DNA of 64,000 nt. Origin: Nocardiopsis gilva YIM 90087 (GTDB taxonomy: Bacteria; Actinomycetota; Actinomycetes; Streptosporangiales; Streptosporangiaceae). A model generated the notes under the pieces. That model was given only the letters and a program-made list of their open reading frames with translations, made no database searches and was not told the origin of the DNA. The position numbers and the translations under genes were made by a program. The DNA lies in assembly GCF_002263495.1 (NCBI RefSeq), contig NZ_CP022753.1:62001-126000 (forward strand), given 5' to 3'. Shown one piece after another: positions 27,051 through 36,552 of this stretch (its first letter is position 1; every line of letters begins with the position of its first letter).

Positions 27051-27665
27051 CTAGCCGCGTGCGCCTCCGGTGTCCGTTTCCCGCTGCGGGTCCAGGAGCG
27101 GGATCTGCATCGCCGCCCACGGGCTGATCAGGCGCGGTGTGCGCGTGGCGAGGCGGGCCAGGTCGTCCCACTCGACCCAGGCGAATTCCGCGACTTCGGC
27201 GGGGTCGGGATCGGGGTCGTCCACGGCGACGGCCCAGAACACCGGACAGAATTCGTTCTCCACGATTCCTTCGGGGGAGACCGCGCGGTAGCGGAAGTCC
27301 GGAAGCGCCGTTTCCACGCGTTCGATCTTGAGCCCGAGTTCCTCCCCCACCCTGCGGCGCACCGCATCTTCCATGGTTTCTTCGGGGTCGGGATGGCCGC
27401 AGCAGCTGTTCGTCCACACGCCGGGCCACGTCTTCTTCGACAGTGCGCGGCGGGTCATGAGGAAGCGCCCGGAATTATCGCGGATATAACAGGAAAACGC
27501 CAAGTGCAGCGGGGTCTCGCTGGTGTGGACCGCCCACTTGTCCGCGACGCCGCAGCGTTCGAGGTCGTCGTCCAGGAGGACGACCAGCTCGGCCGCGCTG
27601 TTCTCCGGGAGCTTCGCCCCGCGCTCGGATTCGCCGACTCCGTTGCCGGGGTACGTCATCGCCAT
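27051..27665 (-). CDS. idi: Isopentenyl-diphosphate delta-isomerase, type I
   Basis: A 204-residue Nudix-fold enzyme that interconverts IPP and DMAPP. Active-site Cys in TNSCCGHP, Nudix-like helix EDAVRRRVGEELGL with metal ligands, and the conserved Glu-containing YRAVSPEGIVENEFCPVF. LHLAFSCYIRD and RRALSKKTWPGVW are also typical. It is a single-gene unit; no other terpene gene is adjacent. Confidence 0.95.
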   Translation of the reverse strand: MAMTYPGNGVGESERGAKLPENSAAELVVLLDDDLERCGVADKWAVHTSETPLHLAFSCYIRDNSGRFLMTRRALSKKTWPGVWTNSCCGHPDPEETMEDAVRRRVGEELGLKIERVETALPDFRYRAVSPEGIVENEFCPVFWAVAVDDPDPDPAEVAEFAWVEWDDLARLATRTPRLISPWAAMQIPLLDPQRETDTGGARG

Positions 27666-28150
27666 CCTCGCAGACTATCGCCCGGCGCCGACCGCACGGG
27701 TAGGGATCGGATTTCGCCGCTCGGTTCGCTTCCACCTACCAGGATAGGTGTCAAGAAATACCTCGCCCCTTCGACGGTAACTCATGATTTGCAAGGCCGA
27801 CCTTTTCCGGACTGATACCCCGGACCCCGGAAAAGTATTCCTGCGCGCATGATTCGCACTTACACGCTGGTGAGGTGGATTTCCGTGACTCCACTCCCCC
27901 GGCCCCGAATCCAGCGCGCGGAATAATGTCGCGAAAGGTGCACCGTGCGGCTTTTCCGTATCTCGCGGAATTGATGGCACAAGCGCCATAGTTCGGCGGG
28001 TTGTCCCGCGATGGGGCAACCGCGACGCGCCCGACAGGCGCCCCGCAGGGGGCCGATCACCCGACACCTGGTATCCCAGTGGTACTCCGGGCGGGATACG
28101 CGCGTCGGCGCCGGCTCGGAGGCGACCGGAACATCCCGCAGGAGGCCCCG
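27666..28150. other. Intergenic region between idi and nucleoside hydrolase genes
   Basis: 485 nt between divergent genes. CTTTTCCGG and its complement CCGGAAAAG (27802-27835) form a 9-bp inverted repeat with a 16-nt loop, either a terminator-like hairpin or an operator. The remainder shows no gene-like frame with a ribosome binding site. Confidence 0.5.
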
Positions 28151-29128
28151 ATGCCCGTTCCTCTCATCATCGACACCGACACCGCCCAGGACGACTGCAT
28201 CGCCCTGCTCGCCGGGCTCCTGGACCCCGCCGCCGACCTGCGCGCCATCACGATGGTGGCGGGCAACGTCGGCTTCGAGTCGCAGGTCCGCAACGCCTTC
28301 ATGACCCTCAACGTCGCCGGACGCCTCGGCGAGGTCCCCATCCACCTGGGCTGCCGCCGCCCGATGGTCCGCCCCTGGGTCAGCGCCGAGGACGTGCACG
28401 GCGACGGCTCGGGCGGGCTCGACATGGACTTCGAGGGGTGCGCGACCGAGCGGGAGCACGCCGTCGACACACTCGTGCGCATGGCCGCGGAGCGCCCGGG
28501 AGAGCTGTCGATCGTCGCCATCGGCCCGCTCACCAACATCGCCATGGCGGCCATCCGCGACCCCGACTTCGCGCGCAACGTCAAGGCGCTGTACATCATG
28601 GGCGGCTCCAACAACGGGCGCGGGAACATCACCGCCGCCGCGGAGTTCAACTTCTACGTCGACCCCGAGGCCGCCAAGGCAGTGTTCGCGTTAGCGCCCG
28701 GACTCCCCATCACCGTGGTGCCCTGGGCGCCCGTCACCCTCGACCAGGCCGTCTTCGCCCAACCCGCGCTGGACGAGATCGCCGCCCTGGGCACGCCGCT
28801 CGCCGACTTCTTCACCCGCGTATGCGCGGCCACCCTGGAGTTCGACCAGAGCGTGGGCATCGACGGCACGACCCACCCCGACTCGCTCACCGCCGCCCTG
28901 CTGCTCCACCCCGAGCTGGTGCGGCGCAGCGCCCGCTACAACGTGGACGTGGAGACCGGCGGGGAGCTCACCCGCGGGTACGCGGCGATGTCGTGGGGTG
29001 TCCACGGGCTCCCGGACAACGCCACCGTCGTGGACGACATCGACGCCGCGGGCTTCTACGCCTACATCAAGGGCCTGCTGTCCACACCGACGCGGCCGCA
29101 GCGGCCCTTCCAGACCTCCGGGGGCTGA
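28151..29128 (+). CDS. Inosine-uridine-type nucleoside hydrolase
   Basis: A 325-residue nucleoside N-ribohydrolase. The N-terminal calcium motif is IIDTDTAQDDCIALL (variant of DTDPGxDD). IVAIGPLTNIAMAA, YIMGGSNNGRGNITAAAEFNFYVDPEAA and a late catalytic stretch DGTTHPDSL complete the family pattern. The start ATG follows GGAGG by 5 nt. It cleaves nucleosides to base plus ribose for salvage; the base preference is unknown. Confidence 0.93.
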   Translation: MPVPLIIDTDTAQDDCIALLAGLLDPAADLRAITMVAGNVGFESQVRNAFMTLNVAGRLGEVPIHLGCRRPMVRPWVSAEDVHGDGSGGLDMDFEGCATEREHAVDTLVRMAAERPGELSIVAIGPLTNIAMAAIRDPDFARNVKALYIMGGSNNGRGNITAAAEFNFYVDPEAAKAVFALAPGLPITVVPWAPVTLDQAVFAQPALDEIAALGTPLADFFTRVCAATLEFDQSVGIDGTTHPDSLTAALLLHPELVRRSARYNVDVETGGELTRGYAAMSWGVHGLPDNATVVDDIDAAGFYAYIKGLLSTPTRPQRPFQTSGG

Positions 29129-29263
29129 CCCGAACTCTGAGCGGCGGGGACATCGGGCCAGCGGGCAACCGCGGCAGGAGCACCCTTGTCCGATGTCCCA
29201 CCGTCGTCCATCATCGGCGTTGGGCACCGTGCCCGCACCACATTGCCGCCCCGGAGGCAGACC

Positions 29264-30481
29264 GTGGATGTCGACGCACTGGACGCACTCGACGCGCTGC
29301 AGCGCGACCCCTACCCCCGCTACGCCCAGGCCCGTCGCTCCGACGGGCTCACCAACGTTCCGGAGTTGGACGCGTGGCTGGTCGCCCGCTACGCCGACGT
29401 GCAGGAGGTGCTGAACCGGCCGTCGGACTTCTCCTCGGCGAACGCCCTGCGCCCCGACATCACCCCGTGTCCGGCCGCGCTCGCGGAGATGGGGAAGGGC
29501 ATCAGCGGCGGGTCCGTCGTGCTCACCACCGATGGCGAGCGGCACCGCCGCTACCGCGACCCGCACACACGCGGACTCTCCCCGGCGCGCGTCATCACGA
29601 TGATCCCGTTCATCACCGAGCGCGTCACCGCACTGATCGACGGCTTCGCGCCGGACGGCGAGGTCGAGCTGATGAGCTCCTATGCCGAACGGCTGCCGGG
29701 GGAAGTGATCGGTCGGCTGCTCGGCCTCGACCCCGATGACGTCCCCGCCGCCGTCCACGCGAGCCGCCGCGCCGAGCAGCTGCTGTTCCGCCCGCTCGAC
29801 CCGGACGACCAGGTGGCCGCCGCCCGCGACTCCGTCGCCCTTCAGCACCTTATGGACGACTACGCGCGCCGCCACCGCGAGGATCCGCGCTCCGACCTGT
29901 GCACCGACATGATCCGGGCGCTGTGTCCCTGGCCGGACGAGCCCACGGCCGAGCAGCGCGGCGAGCTGGTGTCGACCCTGGTCAACGTGCTCCTCGCCGG
30001 GCACCTGACGACCACGGCCCTGATCGGCACCGCGCTGCTGCACCTGCTGCGCCACCGCGACCAGTGGGAGCTGCTGTGCGAGCGCCCCGAACTCATCCCC
30101 GGGGCGGTGGAGGAGGCCGCCCGCTTCGACGCCCCGATCCAGGGCTTCCGCCGGGTCACCACCCGCGACGCCATCCTCGCCGGGACCCGGCTTCCGGCCG
30201 GGACCGACGTCTTCGTCGCGTTCGGCTCCGCCAACCGCGACAAGGCGCTGTGCGACCGTCCCGACACCTTCGACATCACCCGGCCGAGCGTCCGGCATCT
30301 GGCGTTCGGGCACGGCGTGCACAGCTGCCCGGGGTCCCGCCTCGCCCGGGCGCAGGTCCGCATCACCCTGGAGAAGCTGACCCGGCGGCTGCCGGGACTG
30401 CGCCTGGCCCCGGAGCGGGACATCACCATGCGGCCGACGCTCATCCACCGCTCCCCGGAGGAGCTGCCGCTGGTGTGGTGA
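29264..30481 (+). CDS. Cytochrome P450
   Basis: A 405-residue bacterial P450. I-helix LLAGHLTTTALIG, ExxR in EEAARFDAP, and the haem loop FGHGVHSCPGSRLAR with the Cys ligand. The GTG at 29264 (VDVDALDALDALQRDPYPRYA) is chosen because GGAGG lies 6 nt upstream; a TTG at 29186 gives a longer frame. Redox partners are not encoded nearby and the substrate is unknown. It runs convergent to the ABC exporter gene. Confidence 0.93.
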   Translation: MDVDALDALDALQRDPYPRYAQARRSDGLTNVPELDAWLVARYADVQEVLNRPSDFSSANALRPDITPCPAALAEMGKGISGGSVVLTTDGERHRRYRDPHTRGLSPARVITMIPFITERVTALIDGFAPDGEVELMSSYAERLPGEVIGRLLGLDPDDVPAAVHASRRAEQLLFRPLDPDDQVAAARDSVALQHLMDDYARRHREDPRSDLCTDMIRALCPWPDEPTAEQRGELVSTLVNVLLAGHLTTTALIGTALLHLLRHRDQWELLCERPELIPGAVEEAARFDAPIQGFRRVTTRDAILAGTRLPAGTDVFVAFGSANRDKALCDRPDTFDITRPSVRHLAFGHGVHSCPGSRLARAQVRITLEKLTRRLPGLRLAPERDITMRPTLIHRSPEELPLVW

Positions 30482-30501
30482 GCACCGCCGCCGACACGCG
30501 A

Positions 30502-30550
30502 AGCGCCGGCGCCTCGGGCACCCCGCGAGGGCACCCAGGTCACCGGCGCT
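30502..30550. terminator. Possible terminator between P450 and ABC genes
   Basis: AGCGCCGG (30502-30509) pairs with CCGGCGCT (30543-30550) across a GC-rich loop between two convergent genes. No T-run follows; the assignment rests on position. Confidence 0.4.
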
Positions 30551-30582
30551 GTTCCCGCTGTCCGCCGAGCGTTCGCCCGGCC

Positions 30583-32493
30583 TCAGGCGGCGGCCGTCGT
30601 CGACTCCAGCGCCTCCGGCACCGGAGCGGGCGAGGAGTCGAACTGGGTACGGTACAGCTCCTCGTAGCGGCCGCCCGCCGCGAGCAGCTCGGCGTGCGTC
30701 CCGCGCTCCACGATCCGCCCGGCCTCGACCACCAGGATGAGGTCGGCGGCCTGGATGGTGGACAGGCGGTGCGCGATGACCACGGCGGTCCGCCCGGCGA
30801 GCGCCGCGCCCAGTGCCTCCTGCACCGCGGCCTCGGAGGTGGAGTCCAGGTGCGCGGTGGCCTCGTCGAGGATCACCACCTGCGGGCGGGCCAGCAGCAG
30901 CCGCGCGATCGTCAACCGCTGGCGCTCGCCGCCGGAGAGCCGGTAGCCGCGCTCGCCGACGATGGTGTCCAGGCCGTCGGGCAGCGACGCGATGAGGTCG
31001 TCGAGCCGTGCGCGGCGCAGTGCGGACCACAGCTCGTCGTCGGAGGCCTCCGGCCGGGCCAGCCGCAGGTTCTCCCGCACCGACTCGTGGAACAGGTGTC
31101 CGTCCTGGGTGACCATCCCGATGGTGCCGCGGATCGAGTCGGCCGTCAGGTCCCGAACGTCGACGCCGGACAGCCGCACGGCGCCCTCGTCGGCGTCGTA
31201 GAGGCGCGGCAGCAGCTGCGCGATCGTCGACTTCCCGGCTCCGGACGACCCGACCAGCGCCACCATCTGCCCGGGCTCGGCACGGAAGGACACGTCGTGC
31301 AGGACGCGCTCGCCGCCGCGCGTGTCGAGGTTGGCGACCTCCTCCAGCGAGGCCAGGGAGACCTTGTCGGCCGACGGGTAGGCGAAGCCCACGCCGTCGA
31401 ACTCCACCGACACCGGCCCCTCGGGGACGCCGCGGGCGTCGGGCTTCTCCTCGATCAGCGGCGGGAGGTCCAGGACCTCGAAGACCCGGTCGAAGCTGAC
31501 CAGCGCGCTCATGACCTCCACGCGGGCACCGGCCAGCGCCGTCAGCGGCGCGTACAGGCGGGTGAGCAGCATCGCGAGGGCGACGACGGACCCGGCGTCC
31601 AGCATCCCGCCCACGGCGAAGAATCCGCCGAGCCCGTAGACGAGGGCGAGCGCGAGGGCGGAGACGAGGGTCAGCGCCGTGATGAACACCTCCTGTGTCA
31701 TCGCCGTCCGCACCCCGATGTCGCGCACCCGCCACGCCCGGCGCGAGAACTCGGCCGATTCGTCGGCGGGGCGGCCGAACAGCTTGACCAGCGTCGCCCC
31801 GGCCGCGGAGAACCGCTCGGTCATCTGCGTGCCCATGGCGGCGTCGTGGTTGGCGGCCTCGCGCTCCAGCCGGGCCAGCTTGCCTCCCATCCGCCGCGCG
31901 GGGAGGACGAACACCGGCAGCAGGACCAGCGAGATCAGGGTGATCTGCCAGGAGAGCGAGAGCATCACGGCCAGGGCGAGCGTGAGCGTCACGATATTGC
32001 CGACGACGTTGGACAGGATGTCGCTGAACGCCCGCTGCGCGCCGATGACGTCGTTGTTGAGCCTGCTGACCAGCGCACCGGTACGCGTTCGGGTGAAGAA
32101 GGCGATCGGCATGCGTTGGACGTGGTCGTAGACGGCCGTGCGCAGGTCGACGATGACGCTCTCGCCGATGCTCGCCGACAGGTACCGGGTGACCAGGCCG
32201 ACCCCGGCCTCGGCGAGGGCGATGAGCGCGATGAGGAGTGCGAGCCGGACGATGAGGTCGACCGCCGAGCTGTCGATGATCGCGTCGACCACCTGGCCGG
32301 CCAGGACCGGGGTCGCGACGGCCAGCGCCGCCGACACGACGCTGAGCACGATGAACAGCCCGAGTCGGCGCCGATGCGGGCGGGCGAAGGTGATGATGCG
32401 CCGGAACGTGGCCTTGGAGAAGGGGCGTCGGTCCCGTTGGGCGTGCATCGACGTGTAGAGCTGATGCCACGCGGTGACTTCCATGCTGCTCAT
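30583..32493 (-). CDS. ABC exporter, fused membrane and ATPase domains
   Basis: A ~636-residue half-transporter. Six transmembrane helices (about 45-330) precede an ATPase with Walker A GSSGAGKST, signature LSGGERQRL, Walker B VVILDEATAHLD and the H-loop AHRLST. The ATG at 32493 (MSSMEVTAWHQ) is taken. The protein should work as a homodimer exporting a lipid, drug or peptide. It is alone on its strand, so no cargo can be assigned. Confidence 0.93.
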   Translation of the reverse strand: MSSMEVTAWHQLYTSMHAQRDRRPFSKATFRRIITFARPHRRRLGLFIVLSVVSAALAVATPVLAGQVVDAIIDSSAVDLIVRLALLIALIALAEAGVGLVTRYLSASIGESVIVDLRTAVYDHVQRMPIAFFTRTRTGALVSRLNNDVIGAQRAFSDILSNVVGNIVTLTLALAVMLSLSWQITLISLVLLPVFVLPARRMGGKLARLEREAANHDAAMGTQMTERFSAAGATLVKLFGRPADESAEFSRRAWRVRDIGVRTAMTQEVFITALTLVSALALALVYGLGGFFAVGGMLDAGSVVALAMLLTRLYAPLTALAGARVEVMSALVSFDRVFEVLDLPPLIEEKPDARGVPEGPVSVEFDGVGFAYPSADKVSLASLEEVANLDTRGGERVLHDVSFRAEPGQMVALVGSSGAGKSTIAQLLPRLYDADEGAVRLSGVDVRDLTADSIRGTIGMVTQDGHLFHESVRENLRLARPEASDDELWSALRRARLDDLIASLPDGLDTIVGERGYRLSGGERQRLTIARLLLARPQVVILDEATAHLDSTSEAAVQEALGAALAGRTAVVIAHRLSTIQAADLILVVEAGRIVERGTHAELLAAGGRYEELYRTQFDSSPAPVPEALESTTAAA

Positions 32494-32668
32494 GCCACAC
32501 CACCGAATGTTGGGGAGTTCAGGTCGGGGCGGTTGGCGCACCGCCCGCTATGGATCACGACGCTAAATCCTCAACCATTGTTGAGGTCAACCCTCCGCGG
32601 GGCGGACTGATTCCACGCGTGCGGCTCGGGACGGGGGAAGGGGGCGGGAAAAGGGGCGGAAACGCCGA

Positions 32669-32696
32669 ACACCCGCCCAGCATGATGGGCGGGTGT
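32669..32696 (-). terminator. Terminator downstream of nadE
   Basis: Perfect 11-bp stem ACACCCGCCCA/TGGGCGGGTGT with a 6-nt loop, 68 nt after the nadE stop on the minus strand. It is followed by TTCGGCGTTTCC. Confidence 0.7.
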
Positions 32697-32763
32697 GACA
32701 CTTCAGCGGCGGCGGTGGGAGAAAGACGGCGACCGCGGGCGGGTGGTCGCGTGCGGCGATGCC

Positions 32764-33603
32764 TCAGAGAGTGGTCGGCAGGGCGCGCTTGTGCGCGGTG
32801 GCGCGGTAGCGGTCGATCAGCGCGCGGCTGACGCGGTCGGAGACCGGGCGGCCCTCGAGGAAGTCGTCGATCTCGTCGTAGGTCAGGCCGAGCGCGTCCT
32901 CGTCGGGCTTCTGCGGGGACAGCGATTCCAGGTCGGCGGTGGGCGTCTTGTCCACCAGGTCCCGCGGCGCCCCCAGCTCGGCGGCGACGGCGCGCACGCG
33001 CCGCTTGGTCAGGCCGGTCAGCGGCACGACGTCCGCCGCTCCGTCGCCGAACTTGGTGAAGAATCCGGTCACCGCCTCGGCCGCGTGGTCGGTGCCCACC
33101 ACCAGGCCGCCCGCGCCTCCGGCCACGGCGTACTGCGCCACCATGCGCTCGCGCGCCTTGGCGTTGCCGATCACGAAGTCGCGCGTGCCATCGTCGGTGA
33201 AGTCCAGTCCGGCCTCGGTGAGGGAGGCGGCCAGGGCGTCGGTGGCGGGCTTGACGTTGACGGTCAGGCACCGGTCGGGGGCACCGAACTCGACGGCGCG
33301 GGCGGCGTCCTTCTCGTCGGCCTGGACGCCGTAGGGCAGGCGCATCGCGATGTACTCGACTCTGCCGCCGTCCGCGCGCACCCGGTCCGCGGCGAGTCGG
33401 CACAGCCGCCCGGTGGTCAGCGAGTCCACCCCGCCGCTGATGCCCAGGACGAGCGCGGTGCAGCCGGTGCCGGTGAGCCGTTCGGCGAGGAAGCCGACCC
33501 GGCGCTCGATCTCCTGTCGGGCATCGAACGCCTCCGCCACCTCCAGTTCCTGGATGATGGCGCGGCGGGCTTCCTGCAGGTCGGGCAGGTACGTGTTCGT
33601 CAT
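32764..33603 (-). CDS. nadE: NAD+ synthetase, ammonia-dependent
   Basis: A 279-residue enzyme of the N-type ATP pyrophosphatase fold. The ATP loop is LVLGISGGVDSLTTGRL, followed by MRLPYGVQADEKDA, the NAD-site GNAKARERM and VVGTDHAAEAVTGFFTKFGDGAADVVPL. There is no N-terminal glutaminase domain, so ammonia rather than glutamine is the nitrogen source. The ATG at 33603 (MTNTYLPDLQEARR) is a standard start for the family. It makes NAD+ from deamido-NAD+. Confidence 0.97.
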   Translation of the reverse strand: MTNTYLPDLQEARRAIIQELEVAEAFDARQEIERRVGFLAERLTGTGCTALVLGISGGVDSLTTGRLCRLAADRVRADGGRVEYIAMRLPYGVQADEKDAARAVEFGAPDRCLTVNVKPATDALAASLTEAGLDFTDDGTRDFVIGNAKARERMVAQYAVAGGAGGLVVGTDHAAEAVTGFFTKFGDGAADVVPLTGLTKRRVRAVAAELGAPRDLVDKTPTADLESLSPQKPDEDALGLTYDEIDDFLEGRPVSDRVSRALIDRYRATAHKRALPTTL

Positions 33604-33747
33604 AAGGGGCCGTCCCATTCCGTAGGCGAGCGTCGTCGGATTATTCCGAACACCCACCCACGGACGGCGCATGGGGGTCGGGGATCAGAAACCGGAGGGG
33701 AACGAAGGTCGAGGACCGGGGATGGTGGACAGGGGAGGGGGAGGGGC

Positions 33748-34320
33748 TCAGCTCACCCGGGCGGCGAAGCCCTCGTAGTCGACGATGAGGCCGTGGCGAT
33801 CGACCGTGAGCTCGAAGCTGCCGTGGTCGGGATCGCCGTAGACGTAGCGCCCGCGGCCTTCGGACGACTGGTGCCGGGTGTAGCGCTGGGTCATCCGGTG
33901 CACGCTCAGGTCGGGGATGTCGATCCACGCGACCGGGATCTCGCGTGACTCCCCCGGGCTCAGACCCAGGCGGCGGATGGGCAGCGTGTTGGTCAGCGGA
34001 GTGGACGCGACATCCACGTCCACACATCCGTCGAGGTCGGGGGCGGGTTTGCCGTCACGCGTCCAGTGGGCGCCCTTTGACGCCAGCTCGAGGGTGCGCA
34101 CGCCGTTCGGGGAGAGGATCTCGACCCGGGCGCCGCGGGTCACCCACGCCAGATCGGCCCACACGGTGAAGCGGCAGGAATAGCGGGTACCCCGGTCGAC
34201 GACGACCTCCGTCGCCTCCAACCGGAAGCCGTCCGTTTCCGCGATGAGTGTGCCCAGGCCCAGTCCTTCGACGACATCGAGCCGAGACCACACAGCGGGG
34301 TGATCGTTTCTGGCGGACAT
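33748..34320 (-). CDS. Putative glycolipid-binding protein family
   Basis: A 190-residue soluble protein. The pattern RYSCRFTVWADLAWVTRG, LDGCVDVDVASTPLTNTLPIRRL, AWIDIPDLSV and QRYTR...YVYGDPDHGSFELTVDRHGLIVDYEGF matches the family named putative glycolipid-binding (formerly DUF1089). The biochemical role is not established. It is monocistronic. Confidence 0.85.
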   Translation of the reverse strand: MSARNDHPAVWSRLDVVEGLGLGTLIAETDGFRLEATEVVVDRGTRYSCRFTVWADLAWVTRGARVEILSPNGVRTLELASKGAHWTRDGKPAPDLDGCVDVDVASTPLTNTLPIRRLGLSPGESREIPVAWIDIPDLSVHRMTQRYTRHQSSEGRGRYVYGDPDHGSFELTVDRHGLIVDYEGFAARVS

Positions 34321-34392
34321 GACACCGTTCTACCTGTACGACCGATTACACAACAGCGTGCCCCCATCACCGATGCGTCACAACAGCAAAGA

Positions 34393-34424
34393 AGGACCCA
34401 CCGGCGGGGGTACCGGTGGGTCCT
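34393..34424 (-). terminator. Rho-independent terminator of putP
   Basis: 12-bp stem AGGACCCACCGG/CCGGTGGGTCCT with an 8-nt loop. On the minus strand it is followed by TCTTTGCTG. It lies 35 nt after the putP stop. Confidence 0.8.
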
Positions 34425-34458
34425 GTCATTCGCGGGCGGCTGGGCTGGGCTTCTGGGC

Positions 34459-35973
34459 TCAGACGGTGGCCTTGGCTTCGCCGTCCACGCGGTCGAAGTC
34501 GTCCTCCATCTGCTGGCTGGCCCGGCCCAGGTTGTTGAAGACGGCGATCGCGATGAGGCTGACGACCACGGCCGGAACCATCGCGTACAAGTCGGTGTGC
34601 ATGACCCGGGCGTCGAGCTCGGTCCAGATGACCGCCGTGGCACCGCCGCCGACCATGCCGGCGAGCGCGCCCCCGCGGTTCATCTTGCGCCAGTACAGGG
34701 AGAGCAGGATGACGGGGCCGAACCCGGCGCCGAACCCGGCCCAGGCGTAGCCGACCAGCTCCATGATCGTCTGGTTGCCCGACAGCGCGATGGCCGCGGC
34801 GGCCACGGCCACGCCCACGACCGCGGCGCGGCTGATCCACACCAGCTTCATGGGCGAGGCCTCGCGGTTGACGAACGCCCGGTAGCCGTCCTCGGTGATC
34901 GCGGAGGAGGCGACCAGGAGCTGGGAGTCGGCGGTGCTCATGACCGCGGCCAGGATGGCGGCGAGCAGCAGCCCGGCCACCCACGGGTTCATCAGCGCGC
35001 TGATGAGCGAGGGGAAGACCTGCTCGGCGTCCTCCAGCGGGGTGTCGAAGAAGACGACGCCGGTGAAGCCGACGAGCAGCGCCAGGGCCATGGCGGTGAC
35101 CGCCCAGCCGACGCTGATGACGGCGGCCTGCGGGACGGCCTTGGCCGAGCGGATGCCCATGAAGCGGGCGAGGATGTGCGGCTGGCCGAGGTAGCCGATG
35201 CCCCAGGCGAGACCGGAGATGATGGCGATGGGCGCGAGCGCGTCCCCGAGGTTCGTGCCCTCGACGCCGCCGAGCATGCTGCCGAAGTCGACCTCGTGGC
35301 CGGCGGACGGGTCGGTCATGACGACGATGATCGCCACGATCGGCACGACGAGCAGCGCGAGCCACATCATCACGGCCTGGATGACGTCGGTGTAGCTGAC
35401 CGCGAGGAAACCGCCGAGGAAGGTGTAGAGGACGACGATCGAGACGCCGACGATGATCGCGACGGCCGACGGCATGTCGAAGACCTTCTCGAACAGACCG
35501 CCCATGGCGACCAGGCCGGAGGCGACGTAGAAGAGGTAGAAGAGCAGGATCAGGATGGCCGAGGCGCCGCGCAGGACACCGCTGTGGTCACCGAAGCGGT
35601 TCTCCAGGTAGGAGGAGAGGGTCAGCGAGTTGGACTCGCCGCCGTTGCGCGCGTCGGTGGCGCGCTCGGTGTAGACGCGCAGCCGACCGGCGATCAGGTA
35701 CCAGCTGGCCGCGAAGCCGATGGCGAGGCCCACGGCGATCCACGCCTCGCCGAGGCCGGAGAGGTAGATCGCGCCGGGAAGCCCCAGCAGCAGCCACGCG
35801 CTGAAGTCGCTGGCGTTCGCGCTCAGGCCCGCCACCCAGCTGTTCAGCTGGCGGCCGCCGAGGACGAAGTCGGACAGGGACGTTGTCCGCTTGTAGACCC
35901 AGAGACCGATCGCGACCATCGCCACGAAGTACATGGCGAAGGTGGCGGTCGAGGCCACCATCGAACTGCTCAC
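34459..35973 (-). CDS. putP: Sodium/proline symporter
   Basis: A 504-residue member of the sodium:solute symporter family with about 13 hydrophobic segments. LSDFVLGGRQLNSWVAGLSANASDFSAWLLLGLPGAIY is the PutP N-terminal pattern (seen in parts such as ANASDFSAWLLLG), with VSYTDVIQAVMM and SSAITEDGYRAF later. The GTG at 35973 follows AGAGGGGAG by 4 nt; the frame upstream is not family-like. It imports L-proline with Na+. Whether it supplies proline for the halopyrrole locus is unknown. Confidence 0.95.
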   Translation of the reverse strand: MSSSMVASTATFAMYFVAMVAIGLWVYKRTTSLSDFVLGGRQLNSWVAGLSANASDFSAWLLLGLPGAIYLSGLGEAWIAVGLAIGFAASWYLIAGRLRVYTERATDARNGGESNSLTLSSYLENRFGDHSGVLRGASAILILLFYLFYVASGLVAMGGLFEKVFDMPSAVAIIVGVSIVVLYTFLGGFLAVSYTDVIQAVMMWLALLVVPIVAIIVVMTDPSAGHEVDFGSMLGGVEGTNLGDALAPIAIISGLAWGIGYLGQPHILARFMGIRSAKAVPQAAVISVGWAVTAMALALLVGFTGVVFFDTPLEDAEQVFPSLISALMNPWVAGLLLAAILAAVMSTADSQLLVASSAITEDGYRAFVNREASPMKLVWISRAAVVGVAVAAAAIALSGNQTIMELVGYAWAGFGAGFGPVILLSLYWRKMNRGGALAGMVGGGATAVIWTELDARVMHTDLYAMVPAVVVSLIAIAVFNNLGRASQQMEDDFDRVDGEAKATV

Positions 35974-36290
35974 TCGGCTCCCCTCTTTTCTCTGCTCGTC
36001 GGGATCACGGGAATTGACCGAATCCTGACGCGCGAGTGAAAGGTGTGGCAATGACCGATATGGACTTAGTCACTACTTCGAGACCTGGCCGATGCGTTCG
36101 TCGTCCATGCTTGTCGAACCGGCCATGCGTCTCCCCTACACCTTGTCTGATCGGACATTTACCGTAACGAAGGGTACATATAGGCAGGTCGGGCACTTTA
36201 CCTCTCGATGACCTTTCGCCCGCAAGTGTCCAAGATCACGATCGGGACACCACGTCGCCCAGTACGGGTACGTGCAGCTCCTGGGCCCTA

Positions 36291-36440
36291 CGATCGCCTG
36301 TGGCGACGGAAACCAGGAAGCCGGTGCGAGTCCGGCACGGTCCCGCCACTGTGACCGGGGAGTCGAGCCCACGGATGGCCACGGCGCGCAGGCGCTGGAA
36401 GGCCGGGTGAGGCGATGATCCGGGAGTCAGGAGACTGGGC
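36291..36440 (+). ncRNA. Cobalamin (B12) riboswitch
   Basis: The conserved core is present: GGAAACCAGGAAGCCGGTGC with GAGTCCGGCACGGTCCCGCC and ACTGTGACC, then after variable arms GGGAGTCAGGAGACTGG, whose AGTCAGGAGACTGG is the B12 box. It sits just upstream of a binding-protein/permease pair and should switch them off when cobalamin is plentiful. The 3' end leaves ~110 nt before the first start codon, room for an expression platform. Confidence 0.93.
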
Positions 36441-36552
36441 CGTCGCGACACCGTCGACCAGGGGCGCGGACCCCGGGACGAGCGGGCACACAGCCCTGTT
36501 CGCAGGGGCGCCCGCGCATCCCACCGCGCCCGGACCCGCGAGAGGACCGGAC

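Noticed and set aside
28691-32503. A 1,270-codon minus-strand open frame across the nucleoside hydrolase and P450 genes
   Set aside because: It is an antisense frame kept open by high GC; its sequence is low-complexity Arg/Gly/Ala and the opposing genes have clear family motifs.
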